From contig CM059186.1 of NCBI GenBank assembly GCA_030323885.1, forward strand, positions 168,625,230-168,689,229: a stretch of DNA of 64,000 bases, in the 5' to 3' direction. Positions 33,945-46,639 of the stretch are shown here, piece by piece. Numbering within the stretch: the first letter of the stretch is position 1; every line of letters begins with the position of its first letter. The position numbers were made by a program, and so were the translations under genes. The notes under the pieces are model-generated. The model ran no database searches and was not told the DNA's origin. It was given only the letters and a program-made list of their open reading frames with translations. Source of the DNA: Branchipolynoe longqiensis (lineage: Eukaryota > Annelida > Polychaeta > Phyllodocida > Polynoidae).

Positions 33945-34414
33945 AATAATCACCACACCAGTGATCACCACACCAGTGATCACCACACCAGTGATCACCA
34001 CACCAGTGATCACCACACCAGTGATCACCACACCAGCGGTCACCACACCAGCGATCACCACACCAGCGATCACCACACCAGCGATCACCACACCAGCGAT
34101 CACAACACCAGCGATCACCACACCAGCAATCACCACACCAGTAATCACCACACCAGTAATCACCACACCAGTAATCACCACACCAGTAATCACCACACCA
34201 GTAATCACCACACCAGTAATCACCACACCAGTAATCACCACACCAGTAATCACCACACCAGTAATCACCACACCAGTAATCACCACACCAGTAATCACCA
34301 CACCAGTAATCACCACACCAGTAATCACCGCACCAGTGATCACCACACCAGCGATCACCACACCAGCGATCACCACACCAGCAATCACCACACCAGTAAT
34401 CACCACACCAGTCC
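33945..34414. repeat. 15-bp tandem array, ~31 copies
   Basis: Unit CAGTAATCACCACAC. Variants are grouped: about six GTGATC units, a GCGATC/GCGGTC group, about fourteen identical GTAATC units, then GTGATC/GCGATC/GCAATC again. Being a multiple of 3 it leaves long frames open on both strands. Confidence 0.95.
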
Positions 34415-34514
34415 TCGTCCTGTAATAAGGATGCGGGCTTGCATGGTCTACCAATGACCGGAGAGCGTCCAGCAGATGTATCACAGTGATGGCTTCTGGG
34501 TACAAAGGAGCTTG

Positions 34515-34630
34515 TGACACCCTCACACAGACACCCCCACACCCATACCCACACACAAACCCACACCCACACACCCACACACACACATACCCACACATCC
34601 AGGCGCACGTGCACACCCACTCACACCAAC
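34515..34630. repeat. CACACC microsatellite
   Basis: CACACCCACA-type repeat. Confidence 0.85.
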
Positions 34631-35499
34631 CCTCATCCTTAAACATGACACGTGATTTACTAAGTGCACAACATTAATACAAGAAGACAGTAACATGATA
34701 TTGCCCTGTCAGTGTAAGGCTGCATGGAAGTTTATTACCTGTTTTTATTATCAGACCTACATGACCTGTTCATTCTCAATGGAAACTGCCATATTACATG
34801 AAATAAATACATGTGAAGTGGGTGAGACTACTCAAGCGATGGAAATGCGGGCTGGGCTGATTAGCTCGCATTCTGTAATGCGGGCTACTCACCAGGCTCG
34901 CATTTGCCACCATTTGCGGGGCAGGGTTCCCTGCTGTAATGCGTTGCTAGGATATGTCAATTGTGACTTTCCTAGCAATGGTGGAAGGTCGAGCGCTTGG
35001 GCTCCGACCCATCAGACGTGTTTCTGCATGCTCTGATGTTTTAGATGAGATTTAGGCTTGTATTGTCGAAATTCCAAACTGATTTAACTTACCAAATACG
35101 GGAGGGGATATACTTATTGTACTTGGTCGTTATTCAGTGAAATTCATCTTTGAAAGAACACTTACATTGTTAGTTAGGGTAAGAATAAAGCCGTGAGCTC
35201 TTAAGAAGTAATTGGAACGTTCCTTACATTCTTTCCTATTCTCCAGTCTTATATTATTAACCGCTAAATGTATTTAATTAAGGGCCTTCTGCCCCACGGA
35301 CTGTATGGAGTCAAACTTCTCACCTCCGGGGATATAGTAGCCACCTTTCTAGCCCGGGTCAAGTTAACATGAAGGCGGTCAACTGGCAGTGGGACGAGAG
35401 GCGGCAGCGGCCCGGCAGCAGGCCTGGAAATTCACATGGAAACAATTATATATTAACATGTAGGCTTGCCTTAAGCGGGGATGGAATAGCCTGGATGAT
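34631..35499. other. Unassigned spacer
   Basis: AATGCGGGCT appears twice with AGCTCGCATT between (34846-34885), a short inverted repeat. No gene recognised. Confidence 0.4.
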
Positions 35500-36280
35500 T
35501 AAACATGTATTAAATATATTGATATATATATGGTATATAAGCCAGTGTACGAGTATAATAAGACCGGGAGCTTCCATCTGCTCCTCAGCGCTTACTCCTC
35601 CCTCAGTCATCGACTGGAGGTGCCTTGATCTAGTCATGTACTGTTCCAGGCTAGTCAACCTCAAATTCATTGGGGGGTGGGGGCGCCACATGTCTGTTCA
35701 AGCGCCAACTCCCCCCCCCCCCCTTCCATCCACACTCACTGTACCATTGGAACATGCCAAAAATATAAATATATTCCTCCAGTGTGTTTGGCGCAAGGGG
35801 GTTCCACCCACCAATTACCCCGACAGCTGGTGGGGTGGGGGGGGGGGGGGGGGGGGGGGGCATTCCGCTAATGCGCCACGGAGGAATACCTATATAAAGT
35901 ATATCGTCCCCTTGCATTTATACTCGTATAATTTGTTATGTATTACATATATATATATAAATTCTGAGTAAGTGGAGGTTAGGCCCTGTGCAGGAGGCGG
36001 CGCGGTGCATGATGGGGGCCCCCCCCCCAGCCGGACAGGGGGGGCGGTGCCAGACACTACAGGCATTATTACACGCGATAAAGGGTTTATCACTATCGAT
36101 ATATATATATATATATACATAGTACTCGGTTGGCACAGGTCTTACACAGTAGGGGAGAGGTGGGCCGATGGTGGCGCCAGCAGGTACAGATTGGAAAATT
36201 GGTAGCACAATCATAGATGATAGATCCCCTTCTGTACATTTATACTCTCATAATATGCTGCACCTCACATACACTGGGCT
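35500..36280. repeat. Repeat E cluster 2, mixed orientation
   Basis: Block 1 plus near 35519-35570 (TATATAAGCCAGTGTACGAG then TATAATAAG). Reversed block 1 near 35907-35960 (TTTATACTCGTATAATTTGT) and 36226-36275 (TTTATACTCTCATAATATGC). Block 2 forms are GGGGGCGCCACA near 35680 and GGTGGCGCCAG at 36170. A 24-bp G run lies near 35837-35860 and a C run near 35711. The opposed orientation differs from cluster 1. Confidence 0.6.
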
Positions 36281-37989
36281 TGGTTTTTCCCTTCCCTCCG
36301 TGGACACTCAATGTGATCTACATCATCTGAGATGTCCCAGATCAGAGCCAGTACCGCGTGATACGGGAGCTGCTGCAGTGTGTGATCTGGAAGGTGTTAG
36401 CTGCGCAGTCCACCCTACTTCCGGTTGGACCCAGTGATGCTCCTTCCCTACAGAATGGCGTCTAGTTGTGTGGGTTTTATCTACATTTGATTATTAATCT
36501 TGACTTATTAACACAAAAATACGCCAACTAACACCCAAATCCTATTCCGTACAAAACAACATAGTACATAAAAGTGTATCCGATCACATTAAACTAAGGC
36601 TAAGTAATTAAAGGTGTTAATATCTCTTGAATTGGAAGTTCTAATCCAACAATAAAACCTTGCATGTAAATGTAAAATGATTTAATGTACCTCATACTCA
36701 TTACTTATTGCATTGTGTGAGCTTTAATTTCGGAATTTACTTCACACTTCAATTTACTATAAAAACCATGTAAAAAAGGTGTAAATACATATATACCTGT
36801 AACACTTATGGTTGGAAGACCAGGACTACGGCACTGACAAAAGATATATATGTGAATACAATTTTCATTTACAAAAAAAAATTAACCAGGAGGGATTTGA
36901 ATGTGTGTGTGGTGAGTTATTGTCCGCTGGTTGTTGAGGAAGGACTGAAGCTGTGATCTGGTGTGTTTACATTTACATGCCGGGAATGGGAGGCGGGTGA
37001 CTGTCCCTCCCAGTCATATTTTTCACTTTATGCCCTAATCCTTAAAGCAAAACACGTTAGAGGAAAGATTGTCTCCTCCGCCCACCAGACTCTTTGACTG
37101 CAGCTACACACTCAGGTCCAATGCGCAACCGCACATTCTGAGCACACATGGACTCCTCGGTCATCGACAAGTTAACAACAAATGATGAGTTGCTGTTATC
37201 ATCGCCACCTATGAACAACCAAGAGGAACATTGCTTAGCGACAGTTTAAACCATGAAACGCATAGTTGCTGGTAGGCAAACGTAGTAGGATTCTTATCAT
37301 GATAAGTAATCATATATTGCAGAGAGGCCACAGTTCACACTAGGTGGCAGCACTGTAGAAGATAAGCATATTGCCTACTTCAACATGTTGTACTACATTT
37401 GGTGTGTCTTCTGGGTGTGTTAATCGGGCTGCAGTTAAAATTGCTCTGACACATATTCGATATTAAACAAGATGCCGATTTGACAAGGAATGCCGCATAC
37501 TCGGAAGTGCAGGTAAACAGGCGTTTTACTTCCGGCTGGACTGACTGACGCATCCGGGCCCTCCCTAAGGAGTGGCGGGTGGGTGGGAAAACATCAATGG
37601 ATAGAGAGGGTTGTGCGCATTGCCGGCTGGGTGAGAAGTGCTGAGCACGGCGGAGGGCTTCACTCACGTAGACCGAGAGCTGGGCCACGTTCAACTGGGC
37701 GCCTCAGAGACGCCTCGGAAGCCTTCCAAAAGGTGTTTTGACATTTGGCTGCCACACAAATCACGGTCTCCATAGTGTGCACTACCTGCAGTCATTTGAA
37801 AGCACAGCTCTCACCGGCTGAAACGCACGGTCAGTCTGGAAACATTTTCTGCTCCTACCCGAAAAGCACGACAAAGTCAACTCCGAGGCAGACGTTGAAC
37901 GTAAATTGGAACAACAGACGTGGCAGAGGCACCTCACAGTCGACTCTGAGGTGTCCCCTGAGCGCGGCCATGGCTACACCGCCACAGTC
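36281..37989. other. Unassigned 1.7-kb spacer
   Basis: Longest stretch here without a recognised repeat. CACTAGGTGGCAGCAC at 37338-37353 is a good CTCF-like match. ACTTCCGG occurs near 36418 and 37529. Open frames of 90-105 codons lack any domain I know. Confidence 0.4.
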
Positions 37990-39540
37990 TGGGTAGATCA
38001 GCTATCACATATACCCACACCAACAAGCCTCACCTACACCCACCTAACCCTCACCCAACCATCCACAGTGCCGTCACATACACCCACACCCACTATCTGC
38101 CTATACCGCCACAGCCCGACCCAACTATCCGCAGCACCGTCACATATACCCACACCAACAGCAACACCTACACACACCTAACCCTCCCCCAACTACCAAC
38201 AATCCACAGTACCATCACATATACACACATCCACAGCCACACATACACCCACCTAACCCTCACCCAACCATCCACAGTACCGTCACATATACGCACACCC
38301 ACAGCCTCACCTACACCCACCTAACCCTCACCCAACTACCAACTATCGACAGTACCGTCACATATACACACACCCACAGCCTCACCTACACCCACCTAAC
38401 CCTCACCCAACTACCAACTATCGACAGTACCGTCACATATACACACACCCACAGCCTCACCTACACCCACCTAACCCTCACCCAACTACCAACTATCGAC
38501 AGTACCGTCACATATACACACACCCACAGCCTCACCTACACCCACCTAACCCTCACCCAACTACCAACTATCGACAGTACCGTCACATATATCCACACCG
38601 ACAGCCTCACCTACACCCACCTAACCCGCACCCAACCATCCAAAGTACCGTCACATGTACCCACACCCACATCCACACTTACACAAACCTAACCCTCACC
38701 CAACCATCCACAGAACTGTTACATATACGCACACCCACAGCTACACCCACCTAAGACTCACCCAACCATCCACAGTACTGTCACATGTACCCACACCCAC
38801 AGCCTCACCTACACCCACCTAACCCTCATCCAACCATTCACAGTACCGTCACATATACCCACACCCACAGCCTCACCTACACCCACGTAACCCTCATCCA
38901 ACCATCCACAGTACCGTCACATATACGCACACCCACAGCCTCACCTACACCCACGTAACCCTCACCCAACTACCAACTATCAACAGTACCGTCATATATA
39001 TCCACACCCACAGCCTCACCTACACCCACCTAACCCGCACCCAACCATCCAAAGTACCGTCACATGTACCCACACCCACATCCACACCTACACCCACCTA
39101 ACCCTCACCCAACCATCCACAGAACTGTTACATATACGCACACCCACAGCTACACCCACCTAACCCTCACCCAACCATCCACAGTACCGTCACATGTACC
39201 CACACCCACAGCCACACCTACACCCACCTAAACCTCATCCAACCATCCACAGTACCGTCACATATACCCACACACACAACCAAACCTACACCCACGTAAC
39301 CCTCACCCAACCATGCACAGTACCGTCACATGTACACACACCCACAGCCTCACCTACACCCACCTAACCCTCACCCAACCATCCGCAGCACCGTCACATA
39401 TACCCACACCCACACCCACACCCACACCCATACCCACCCCTACACCCACCTAACCCTCACCCAACCATCCACAGTACCGTCACATATACGCACACCCACA
39501 ACCACACCCACACCCACCTAACCCCCACCCCCACATTCAC
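37990..39540. repeat. 67-75-bp CA-rich minisatellite
   Basis: Units contain ACAGTACCGTCACATATAC, CACACCCACAGCCTCACCTA and ACCCACCTAACCCTCACCCA. A block at 38356, 38431, 38506 and 38581 has exact 75-bp spacing owing to an added ACTACCAACTATCG segment. Elsewhere the unit is about 68 bp. Confidence 0.92.
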
Positions 39541-40205
39541 AGTCACACCCACACGCACCCCACGCACACACTCACACCCACACACAAACATACACACCCC
39601 CACAGCCACACTTGTACCCACCTAACCCCCACCGCTACATTCACATTCACACTCACACCACACACACACTCACACCCACACACACACATGCACACCCCAC
39701 AGCCACATCTACACCCAACTAACCCCCACCCCCACATTCACACTCACACCCACATTCATCCCATGCACACACTCACACCTACACAGAACACACATACACA
39801 CACCCACAGCCACACCTACACCCACCTAGCCCCCACCCCCACATTCACTTTCACACTCACACCCACACGCACTCCACACTCAAACTCACACCCACACGCT
39901 GCACACACTCCCCTCCCCACACACTCACACTCCCCTAGACACCCACACCACACACATACATCCCCATTCTCCCACACATAGCCGCAAACACACTACACCA
40001 CACGCACACTCACATACATTACAAACAGTACCCCTCCCCACACCCACACCCACACACCCAAAGACCAACACCCCCACACACATTACCCCACACTCACACC
40101 CACACCCCCTATACACCAACACCCCAAACACCCACATTACCTATCACCCACTCACTCCCACACACCCAAACACCAACACCCCACCCCCACCTCCCCACAC
40201 CACCA
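39541..40205. repeat. Degenerate CACACC/CACCCC repeat
   Basis: CA-rich continuation of the minisatellite with weaker periodicity. Confidence 0.8.
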
Positions 40206-40770
40206 ACCTCACTGTGTAACCTGCTTTCCTCCCCCGCCCCTCACCCCCCCTCGCCTCCCGCCGCACGTTGCACCCCCTACCCCTCTCTTCTCTCCCCCAC
40301 CCCCTCACCAGGCTCTATCCACGACACGTGTTCTCGCGCTGTCCGTCCCGCGTACACCTCGCACCGCGACGCTGCTTTGATCTGCGCGAGGCAAACCGCC
40401 CACGGCCCTTTTTGCCATTGTCTCCCAGTGTGTAGACCCCGTCAGCGTAGCTAAGTGCCCCCCAGAAGCCAGCGCGCTGTCTGAATGAAGACAGCTCCGC
40501 ATACATCGGCACTGTACCGCCAGCATCTCATCGTCTGGCTGTTACCCCACCCCTCCCCCACCCCACCCCCACACATTCCCTTTATACCCCCACCTCCCCA
40601 CCTCGCCACCCCCTCCTTATATCCCGACCTCCCATACACACATACACACACATACACATACACCTGACGTTTAGTGAGCGGCTGACTGTCACACACACGC
40701 ACACACAAACCTACATACATGCTTACACACAACGGGTACTGTGCGCCGGGCAGCAGGGCACATACACACA
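40206..40770. other. Unassigned C- and CpG-rich segment
   Basis: CpG-rich near 40310-40420 (GTTCTCGCGCTGTCCGTCCC). No domain or RNA found. Confidence 0.4.
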
Positions 40771-41425
40771 TACACACTCATATACACACATTCACATACA
40801 CATGCCATACACACATGACATACACACATACACACATACACACATGCACACATACACATTCATAGACACACATTCACATACACACATGCCATAAACACAT
40901 GACATACACAATGCACAATGAGCGGCAGGTACCAGCAGTACCTACACACATACAACCACACATACTCACATACACATCTGATACGCACATACACACATAC
41001 ACACTCATATACACACATTCACATACACACATATCACACACACATTACATACACAATGTGCCCTGAGCGGCAGGGACCAGCAGTACCTACACACATATAA
41101 ACACACATACACATGTACAATCTGATATGCACATACACACATACAAACATACACACATACACACATACAAACATACACACATACACATACACACATACAC
41201 ACCCAACTATCCAAACATACACACATACACACACAGATATGCATATTCACATGCACATACATATACACACATACACACCCAGCCACATAGACACATGCCG
41301 TACAGATACAACACACATACACATGCACACACATACACACCACATAGACACGTGAACACACCTACACACATAAACACCCGTCCCTATACACCCATACCAT
41401 ACATATACAGTACATACACACGTAC
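40771..41425. repeat. CACATA microsatellite with a ~130-bp superunit
   Basis: ACACACATACACAT-type repeat. GAGCGGCAGGTACCAGCAGT and GAGCGGCAGGGACCAGCAGT recur near 40919 and 41067, marking a longer superunit. Confidence 0.85.
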
Positions 41426-41579
41426 ACCCAGACACACAAGTCCTGTCAATCACGTGACCTCCCCGCGACCTGCCCCGCTGTGGGCGGGAACCAGCGTGTC
41501 GGTGCCATGAAATATTAATACAAACGCTACTTGGACCGGAAGCCACCTAGCAGCGTCAATTTCACATTCAGGGAGGGCC

Positions 41580-41883
41580 CCTCCGGCCCCATCGCCCCCT
41601 TCACCCCCTTCGCCCCCTTCGCCCCGGCCGCCCCCGCCGCCCCCTTCGTCTCCTTCGCCCCCTTCGCCCCCGCCGCCTCCTTCACCCCTTCGTCCCCTTC
41701 GCCCCCGCCTCCGCTACGCCCCCTTCGCCCCCATCGCCCGCGCCACCCCGCTGCCCCCATCGCCCCTTTGCCCCCTTTGCCCCCGCCGCCCCCGCCGCCC
41801 CCACCGTCCCCTTAGTCCCCTTCGTCCCCTTCGCCCCCGCCGCCCCGCAGCCCCCGCCGCCCCCGCCGCCTCGATCTTCGCAT
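41580..41883. repeat. CCCTTCGCC/CCCCGCCGC array, left part
   Basis: Tandem CCCCCTTCGCCCCCGCCGCC-type units. The array resumes at 42215 after a SINE-A. Confidence 0.88.
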
Positions 41884-42213
41884 ACCGGACGCGGTGGCTG
41901 AATCGGTAAAATGTAGTCCTCCCGTTCGGGAAATCGGGAGTTCGATTCCTGGTCGAGTCAAACCAATGACTTACAAAATTGATACTTGTCGCTTCCTAGT
42001 TTGGTGCTGGGCATTAATAGGATAGGGCAAGGACTGGTTAGCTCAGTGTCAGGATAATGTGACTGACTGGCATATTGTGTCATGGTGCTGGTGTCCTGAT
42101 TTCCCAGTAGGGTAGTGCTTTCAGGTCACCATGAGTGGGCACTGTTATAAATCGGTACTTGTCCTGATATGACCTAAGATGTTGCCCGGACGTGAAATTC
42201 AAACAACCAACCT
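41884..42213 (+). mobile_element. SINE-A full length inside C-rich array
   Basis: CCGGACGCGGTGGCTGAATC (A-box region), GGGAGTTCGATTCCTGGTCG (perfect B box), then the full body and 3' end. It interrupts the CCCTTCGCC array. Confidence 0.9.
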
Positions 42214-42214
42214 T

Positions 42215-42345
42215 AGCTCCCTCCGCTCCCTCCGCTCCCTTCGCCCCCGCTGCCTCCTCGTTCGCCCCCAGCCGCTCCCGCCGCCCCGACTGCCCCCGCC
42301 TTCCCGCCCGCCCTTGCCGGTCCCCGGTCCCGGGCCGGAGGGCCC
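42215..42345. repeat. CCCTTCGCC array, right part
   Basis: CTCCCTCCGCTCCCTTCGCC continues the array of 41580-41883 past the SINE. Confidence 0.8.
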
Positions 42346-42664
42346 CACCCCCAGAATCATTCATGCGCTGCTTTCCCGTCCGATAAAAAGCAATCACCCA
42401 CAGTGGAATCGGTTTATTTCAGTCCCCCCCCTTGGCTCGCCAACACTGTATGCTCCCCTTGAATAATTGGCGATGCTAATGCAATTGGCGATGCTGCCTG
42501 CCCGCCACCCGCCGCCCCTCACCCCCACCCCCACCCCCAGCACACTGCACCAGCTCCTCTCACGTTCCCATGACCCACATCACGTCACCGTCCCCCTTCC
42601 CTTTCCCCGCTCCCTGCTCCTCCATGGCACATCACGTGACCCATTCCTCCCATTCTCCTCCAGT
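42346..42664. other. Unassigned segment
   Basis: C-rich, with a direct repeat TTGGCGATGCT(A/G) near 42467-42490. No gene seen. Confidence 0.35.
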
Positions 42665-43004
42665 GTGGACCGAGCGCGGTGACCGATTCCGCCGAGCACG
42701 GGCCTCGCGTGTGGAAGTTTGGAGTTTGGTTCCCGGTCGAGTCATACCGTTGACTTATAAAATTGATACTTGTTGCTTCCTAGCCTGGCGCTTGGCATTA
42801 CTAGGATAGGACAATGGACTGGCTAGCTCAATGTCAGGATAATATGACTGAGGGGAATATTGGGTCTTGGTGCTGTCCACCTGATTTCCCGGTGGGACAG
42901 CACTATAAAGTCGTCATGGGTGTGCACTGTCACAAGTCGGTACCCATCCTGATATGACCTTAGATGTTGCCAGGATTAAAACTCCAACAACCAAACAACC
43001 AATC
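42665..43004 (+). mobile_element. SINE-A full length
   Basis: GACCGAGCGCGGTGACCGAT head of the same type as 27142, body, and 3' end GGATTAAAACTCCAACAACC. Confidence 0.87.
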
Positions 43005-43430
43005 CTCTAGGATGCCCCCTCCCCCTAGCGGTCACGGCGCCCACTTGACATATATCCTCGGGGATGGGGGGGGGTGGAGGTGGGAGGATTACGTGTGGGG
43101 TGTGTGTGGGGGGCGGGGGGATTGGGGCGTCCAGATCCTGGCGTCCAGGCCGGGACGAGCTGGACGCCGGGGAGATCAGCAGCCGTCCAGCTAGGGGCGC
43201 CCTGGGGCGCGCCCCGAGGTGCTGTCAATAGGGGGCGCCACGCGGGGCGCCGGGCGAGCCCACCCCGGGGCATCAGGGGTGAGGAGCGGGATAAGTAATG
43301 GCGCATCAACCGGAAGTGGGCCACAACCGGAAGTAGGTTGACGCCCCCACCAAAGCAGGCGCCGATAGGTGGCAGTACCGAGGCAGGCGGCTGGGGGGGG
43401 GGGGCCTCAATTAGTATTAGAAATGGCTTC
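43005..43430. promoter_or_regulatory. GC-rich patch with paired ETS-like and CTCF-like motifs
   Basis: ACCGGAAGTGG and ACCGGAAGTAG lie 17 bp apart near 43310 and 43327. GATAGGTGGCAGTACC near 43364 and AATAGGGGGCGCCACG near 43230 are CTCF-like. Tandem ETS sites are common in animal promoters. No exon follows, so a promoter is only possible. Confidence 0.3.
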
Positions 43431-43441
43431 TGGAATATGAT

Positions 43442-43774
43442 GTTTATTTGTTTGTGGTTGTTTTATGTCCTAGCAACATCTAAGGTCATATCAGGACGGA
43501 TACCGACTTGTGACAGTGGGCACTCATGGCGACTTTATAGTGCTGCCCCACCGGGAGACCAGGCTGCCAGCACCATAACCTGATATCCCACTCAGTCGCA
43601 TTATCCTGACACTGAGCTAACCAGTCCTTGCCCTATGCTAATAACGCCGAGTGCCTCACTAGGAAGCGACAATTAAGTCTTAAGTCATCGGTTTAAACCC
43701 ACAATCCCACGGGTTCGGATCCCCCGATCTCCTAAAACAGGAGACGGACGCTCAACTCATTCGGCCATCCTGTC
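43442..43774 (-). mobile_element. SINE-A full length with target duplication
   Basis: Minus-strand SINE-A with the long head (AAAACAGGAGACGGACGCTC). TGGAATATGAT at 43431-43441 and 43775-43785 is the target duplication; its first bases merge with the SINE end. Confidence 0.9.
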
Positions 43775-43789
43775 TGGAATATGATAATC

Positions 43790-44559
43790 CCCGCATGAAG
43801 TCTGCGCACTGTACGCCGGGAGGAGGCTTGTTTGCGGGGGTTCAGCTTTATAGGGCGATAAAGTCAACACGGCACTTAAAGCGCGCCCGACTGAAAACCA
43901 CCCGGAACGATTGCGCACACCGGAACCGGAAGTGGAAGCGGAGATGAACGCTGTGGTGGGTGGGTGGCGCCACTTGGCGTTAAGTACAGCGCAATGTCTC
44001 TCTCAATAAAGGAGGCGCCACTTCCGAGCGGTGGGCATAGTAGGAACTATCCCACAGACAATACCGAATAAAAGAATACTCGCATAATGCTCTTGCAGCA
44101 CATAATATGAGAGCGGCTTAAAAATATGTGTCCCTTTTTTATTTGTTATTAAATCCCAATTCTGCAAAGTACCTTTCGGTTGATTACCGCTAAGAGGCGG
44201 GAAGCAGGGCTGGGAATTGTGTGGGAGTCCTTTCTGAGCCTCCTTACGGAGACACAAACTGCAAGTTGAATGAGACACAGGGTTCATCTTCCTCTACTTC
44301 ATCAGACCGCGTCACTAAAATCTCAAGGCTGACAATCTCTAGAAAATGCAATTTAAATGCACAGACATCACAGAGCCCCCTGACACCCCTTCAAGACTAA
44401 CTCCCACAGATCACTACATCATAGACTCTCCCTGCCTCTCCCACCCACCACCACGCAGCGCGTATCGTGACCGGCGTGGTATTCTATTATAGTATTAATC
44501 ATCCTGACCACATTGTCCATATCTTATCAGCCCTCCCCATCTCAGCCCACTGCCCAGCC
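43790..44559. other. Unassigned segment with weak repeat E-like stretch
   Basis: GGGTGGCGCCACTTGGCG near 43967 and GGAGGCGCCACTTCC near 44010 recall repeat E block 2. AGAATACTCGCATAATGC near 44072 recalls a reversed block 1. ACCGGAAGTGG near 43925 is ETS-like. No gene. Confidence 0.4.
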
Positions 44560-46140
44560 TCCATCATAGATAATGTCACAACACACCTATACCCCCATTC
44601 CTCCAGTACCCACACACTCCCTCTCCTCCAGTACACACAATCTCCCTCCTCCTCCTGCACCCACGTCCTCATCTCTCTTCTTCTATCACCCTCGTTCTTT
44701 TATCCCCTCCCGCTCCCTCTCTCCCTCTCTCTATCCTCTCTCTCTATTTGTCTCTCTACCCCTCTCTATCTGTCTCTTTACCCCTCTCCCACTCCCTCTC
44801 CCTCTCGGTGTTCTTCCCTCTCCGCCTCCTGTCCCACCCCCGCCCTTCACCACCCCTCTCCCCCATCACCAACGCACCTTAACCCATCACCCTCCTCTAA
44901 CCAACACATCCGCCCACACCTCACCCTTACCCCCATTCCAAACGCTAACCTTCACTCTAATCCATCACCAACACCACTTGCCTCATCCACACACACTCAC
45001 CCTCGTCACCCGGCCTCCCTCCTCCCTCCTCCACACACCCTCCCCTCTCCCCATGACCTCCCCTCTCTCCTCCCTCCTCCTCCTGCACACACCGTCCCTC
45101 TCCCCATGACTCCCTCTCTCCTCCCTCCTCCCTCCTCCACACACCGTCCCCTCTCCCCATGACTCCCCTCTCTCTCCTCCCTCCTCCCTCCTCTACACAC
45201 CGTCCCCTCTCCCCATGACTCCCCTCTCTCCTCCCCCCTCCCTCCTCCACACACCGTCCCCTCTCCCAATGACTCCCCTCTCTCCTCCCTCCTCCCTCCT
45301 CCACACACCGTCCCCTCTCCCCACTCACTCCCCTCTCCTCCTCCCTCCTCCCTCCTCCACACACCGTCCCCTCTTCCCATCACTCCCCTCTCCTCCTCCC
45401 TCCTCCCTCCTCCACACACCGTCCCCTCTCCCCATCACTCCCCTCCCTCCTCCCTCCTCCCTCCTCCCTCCTCCACACACCCTCCCCTCTCCCCATGACT
45501 CCCCTCTCTCCTCCCTCCTCCCTCCTCCACACACCGTCCCCTCTCCCCATGACTCCCCTCTCTCCTCCCTCCTCCCTCCTCCACACACCGTCCCCTCTCC
45601 CCATGACTCCCCTCTCTCCTCCCTCCTCCCTCCTCCACACACCCTCCCCCCTCTCCCCATCACTCCCCTCTCCTCCTCCCCTCCTCCCTCCTGCACACAC
45701 CGCTCCCCTCTCCCCATCACTCCCCTCTCTCCTCCCTCCTCCCTCTTCCACACACCCTCCCATATCCCCATCACTCCCCTCTCTCTCCCGCCCTCCCCCT
45801 CCTCCACACACCCTCCCCTCTCCCCATCACTCCCCTCTCTCCCTCCCTCCTCCCTCCCTCCCACACACCCTCCCCTATCCCCATCACTCCCCCTCTCTCC
45901 GCCCTCCTCCCTCCTCCACACACCCTCCCTCTCCCCATGACTCCCCTCTCCTCCTCCCTCCTCCCCTCCTCCACACACCCTCCCCCTCTCCCCCTCACTC
46001 CCCTCTCTCCTCCCTCCTCCCTCCTCCAGACACCCTCCCCTCTCCCCCATCACTCCCCTTTCTCCTCCCTCCTCCCTCTTCAGTCCTCCACATACCCTCC
46101 CTTTCTCTCTCCCCACCTCTCCCGTCCCTCCTCCACCCCC
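44560..46140. repeat. 1.5-kb pyrimidine-rich minisatellite
   Basis: From about 45000, ~60-bp units: CTCCTCCACACACCGTCCCC, TCTCCCCATGACTCCCC and TCTCTCCTCCCTCCTCC. About 18 copies with length changes from CTCC slippage. 44560-45000 is a looser CT-rich prelude. Pro/Ser and Gly/Arg/Glu frames on the two strands are artefacts. Confidence 0.93.
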
Positions 46141-46214
46141 TGACCTCAGCCATCACGTGCCATCTGACTTGACCTTCCTGCTCCGCTTCTGGAAGTATCC
46201 AACCAGGCAGTAAC

Positions 46215-46310
46215 ACAATAGGAGGCTTTCTCTGTAAGACAGCCTATTGGTTAGAGTGTCCGCACAACAGGTCCTACTTTCGATCCCCACGCCAGTTCCA
46301 GCCTAACCAA
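46215..46310 (+). mobile_element. tRNA-like SINE head fragment
   Basis: GCCTATTGGTTAGAGTGTCC as A-box region, then CTACTTTCGATCCCC as B-box-like. CAGTTCCAGCCTAACC follows. No complete cloverleaf, so I read it as a retroposon head. Confidence 0.5.
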
Positions 46311-46639
46311 AGACGTGCAGCAACAATCCGTATCAGTAAATTACCTAGTGCTAGGGTAATGGTTCAGTATTGCACTTTTAGAGTAATGTCATTTGTTGTT
46401 TTTGGAGAGTTTTCAGTTGTGTTTGCGCATTAAAGGCTACAAATCTGCAGCACTCTATGGGCACCACCGAAGGCAGTCCCTTGTAGGCAGGAGTTGGCTT
46501 CCGGTGGGTAGTGGTCAGAGACATCAGACGCGGTGGATGGGTAACGCAGTGGGGTGGAGAGAAAAAGCTAAACTAGGTGTCCAATACCGATCAGGTAATT
46601 TTGGTGTGCACACCGAAAATGCTGGACATAATTAATTGA

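Noticed and set aside
36418..36490. Gene start after an ETS-like motif (ACTTCCGG... AATGGCG)
   Set aside because: The frame closes after about 11 codons and no splice evidence can be seen.
37380..37694. 104-codon minus-strand frame that might be an exon or small gene
   Set aside because: No recognisable domain, no convincing promoter or splice context. Left as unassigned.
44467..46172. Pro-rich protein frames over 200 codons
   Set aside because: CT-rich minisatellite; frames overlap on both strands.
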